A DNA stretch of 44,816 nucleotides from the NCBI GenBank assembly GCA_903863295.1, contig CAIPBM010000039.1:1-44816 (forward strand), read 5' to 3'. The notes below the pieces were generated by a model, which searched no databases, was not told where the DNA came from, and saw nothing but the letters and a program-made list of their open reading frames with translations. Positions 43,787 through 44,816 of the stretch are shown here, in pieces. Numbering within the stretch: the stretch's first letter is position 1; each line of letters starts with the position of its first letter. This DNA is from an uncultured Verrucomicrobiota bacterium (GTDB lineage: Bacteria > Verrucomicrobiota > Verrucomicrobiia > Methylacidiphilales > UBA1321). Both the position numbers and the translations under genes were made by a program.

Positions 43787-44816
43787 TCAGACGGGGGCCT
43801 TGACATCCTTATTCTCTTTTCCTTCTTCTTTCTTCGCGCCTTCGCGTTGCTCCATCGGATCCTTGTTATAGGTATCAATGGTCTGCCGATAATAATAACC
43901 GTAATTGTACTCAGATTCTGCGACATGGACGTCATTGCAGATCAAGCCCAGGACATTGCTCTGCCTTTGGGCCAGCAACTCCAGCGTGCGCCGGGTTGTC
44001 CGTACCGAGGAGACGCCGAACCGGACAACAACCATCGTGCCATCCACTTTGGGAGCAAGGCTCAGGGTATCGTCGATCAAGGTAACCGGAGGACTGTCGA
44101 AAATCACGTAATCGAATTCCTCGTAGATCTCCTTTAAGAACTGATCCGCCACCTGACCGAGCAAGTGCTCGGCGGGATGCTTTAAAGGCGGCCCACAGGA
44201 AATCAACGAAAGGTTATCGACCGTGGTTTGATGAATGGCTTCCTTCCACGGGATGACGCCCATGAGCACGCTGGAAAGGCCGTTACCCTCTGTTACGCCA
44301 AAAAGATGACTCAGCTTGCCACGGCGCATATCAGCATCGATTACCAAAGTCTTGGCTCCCGAGAAAGCCATCGTAATGGCCAGATTGGCCGAAATGGTCG
44401 TCTTACCTTCATTGGGCAGCGCACTGGTTACGATGAGCGTCTTGGGACGACCACCCTCAGTCGGGAAGAAAATCAGGGAGGAGCGCAAACTGCGAAAAGA
44501 CTCCAACAAGGCAAACCGGTCGTCATTGTGATGTAAGAGGGAAAATTCCCCGGCAAATTTCTCGCTCGGGATTTGGCCGAGAATGGTTTCGGGAAACTGG
44601 CTTTGCAGCTCAAGGAAGGATCCAATCCGGTCGTCAAGTTGATCAATACAAAAGAGAATTCCCAGCCCCACCAGAAGCCCCCCGCCAAGCCCCGCCAGGA
44701 TGATTTTCAACCAGCCGGGCTTGACCGATAAAGCCGGTGAGGCCTGCTCCATGATCATGATGGAATCTTGGTCGACATTCTTCGTCACGGTGACGCTGTT
44801 CATGTTGCTGAGCAGC
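43787..44816 (-). CDS. Wzc/CpsD-type tyrosine autokinase (5' partial)
   Basis: C-terminal part of a polysaccharide co-polymerase and BY-kinase that controls EPS length and export. The frame is open to the window edge (LLSN precedes the ATG at 44803), so the N-terminal Wzz and periplasmic parts lie outside. Visible parts are the second membrane segment (IILAGLGGGLLVGLGILF), a linker, and the kinase with Walker A SALPNEGKTT, Walker A' LVIDADMRRG and Walker B YVIFDSPPVTLIDD. A tyrosine cluster (YNYGYYYRQTIDTY) near the C-terminus is the autophosphorylation site, followed by an unusually charged Lys/Glu tail. It heads the minus-strand operon with the GT genes. Confidence 0.93.
   Translation of the reverse strand, partial: LLSNMNSVTVTKNVDQDSIMIMEQASPALSVKPGWLKIILAGLGGGLLVGLGILFCIDQLDDRIGSFLELQSQFPETILGQIPSEKFAGEFSLLHHNDDRFALLESFRSLRSSLIFFPTEGGRPKTLIVTSALPNEGKTTISANLAITMAFSGAKTLVIDADMRRGKLSHLFGVTEGNGLSSVLMGVIPWKEAIHQTTVDNLSLISCGPPLKHPAEHLLGQVADQFLKEIYEEFDYVIFDSPPVTLIDDTLSLAPKVDGTMVVVRFGVSSVRTTRRTLELLAQRQSNVLGLICNDVHVAESEYNYGYYYRQTIDTYNKDPMEQREGAKKEEGKENKDVKAPV

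Overview
The window looks like a chromosomal segment from a member of the Verrucomicrobiota or a close PVC relative. The grounds are indirect: an exosortase/PEP-CTERM system inside a large exopolysaccharide (EPS) locus, a tandem-repeat protein of the GloVer type, a Bacteroidetes/Verrucomicrobia-style NagB/PIG-L fusion, a Gld-like ABC operon with a DUF4340 partner, few Shine-Dalgarno sequences, and intergenic CACGGAG-type and CTTCGACTGCGC-type repeats. The assignment is an inference from gene content; no rRNA or other phylogenetic marker was compared.

Positions 1-20 kb are mostly housekeeping and transport genes. In order: lutB (5' end outside the window) and lutC for lactate oxidation; a convergent stand-alone ParA ATPase; a four-gene operon (ABC ATPase, permease, GldG-like protein, DUF4340 protein) behind a good sigma70-like promoter; der on the minus strand; the sulfate transporter genes cysT-cysW-cysA without a binding-protein gene; a small PGPGW membrane protein; a metallo-beta-lactamase-fold hydrolase divergent from a MarR regulator and an alpha/beta hydrolase; a CPA2-type antiporter with an unusual C-terminal half; and a glucosamine-6-phosphate-deaminase-like/PIG-L fusion. 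Two hairpin-forming CACGGAG repeats and one CTTCGACTGCGC repeat lie between these genes.

Positions 19.2-44.8 kb form an EPS/surface locus arranged in five blocks of alternating strand. Minus block 19177-23774: a GYF/DUF2939/TPR membrane protein followed 14 bp later by an exosortase with an EpsI-like C-terminal domain. Plus block 24073-30262: a Wzt-like ABC ATPase without its permease, four glycosyltransferases and a hexapeptide acetyltransferase. Minus block 30235-34159: a GT4, a WcaF-like acetyltransferase, a WaaE-like GT2 and a secreted GloVer repeat protein. Plus block 34402-40183: a PEP-CTERM surface protein, an O-antigen-ligase/polymerase-like protein with a long soluble tail, a GT4 and a WcaJ-like priming phosphoglycosyltransferase. 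Minus block 40199 to the end: a second polymerase-like membrane protein, a GT4, a GT2 and the C-terminal kinase half of a Wzc/CpsD tyrosine autokinase cut by the window edge.

Read together, the priming transferase starts a lipid-linked repeat unit, about eight glycosyltransferases and two acetyltransferases extend and decorate it, the Wzy-like proteins polymerise or ligate it, and Wzc (and perhaps the Wzt-like ATPase) controls length and export. The exosortase would process PEP-CTERM proteins such as the one at 34402, which may become part of the same extracellular matrix. The least described part is the GYF/DUF2939/TPR-exosortase pair. I saw no tRNA, rRNA, CRISPR array, transposase or complete mobile element. 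The longest gap without a gene is 23775-24072, just under 300 bp.
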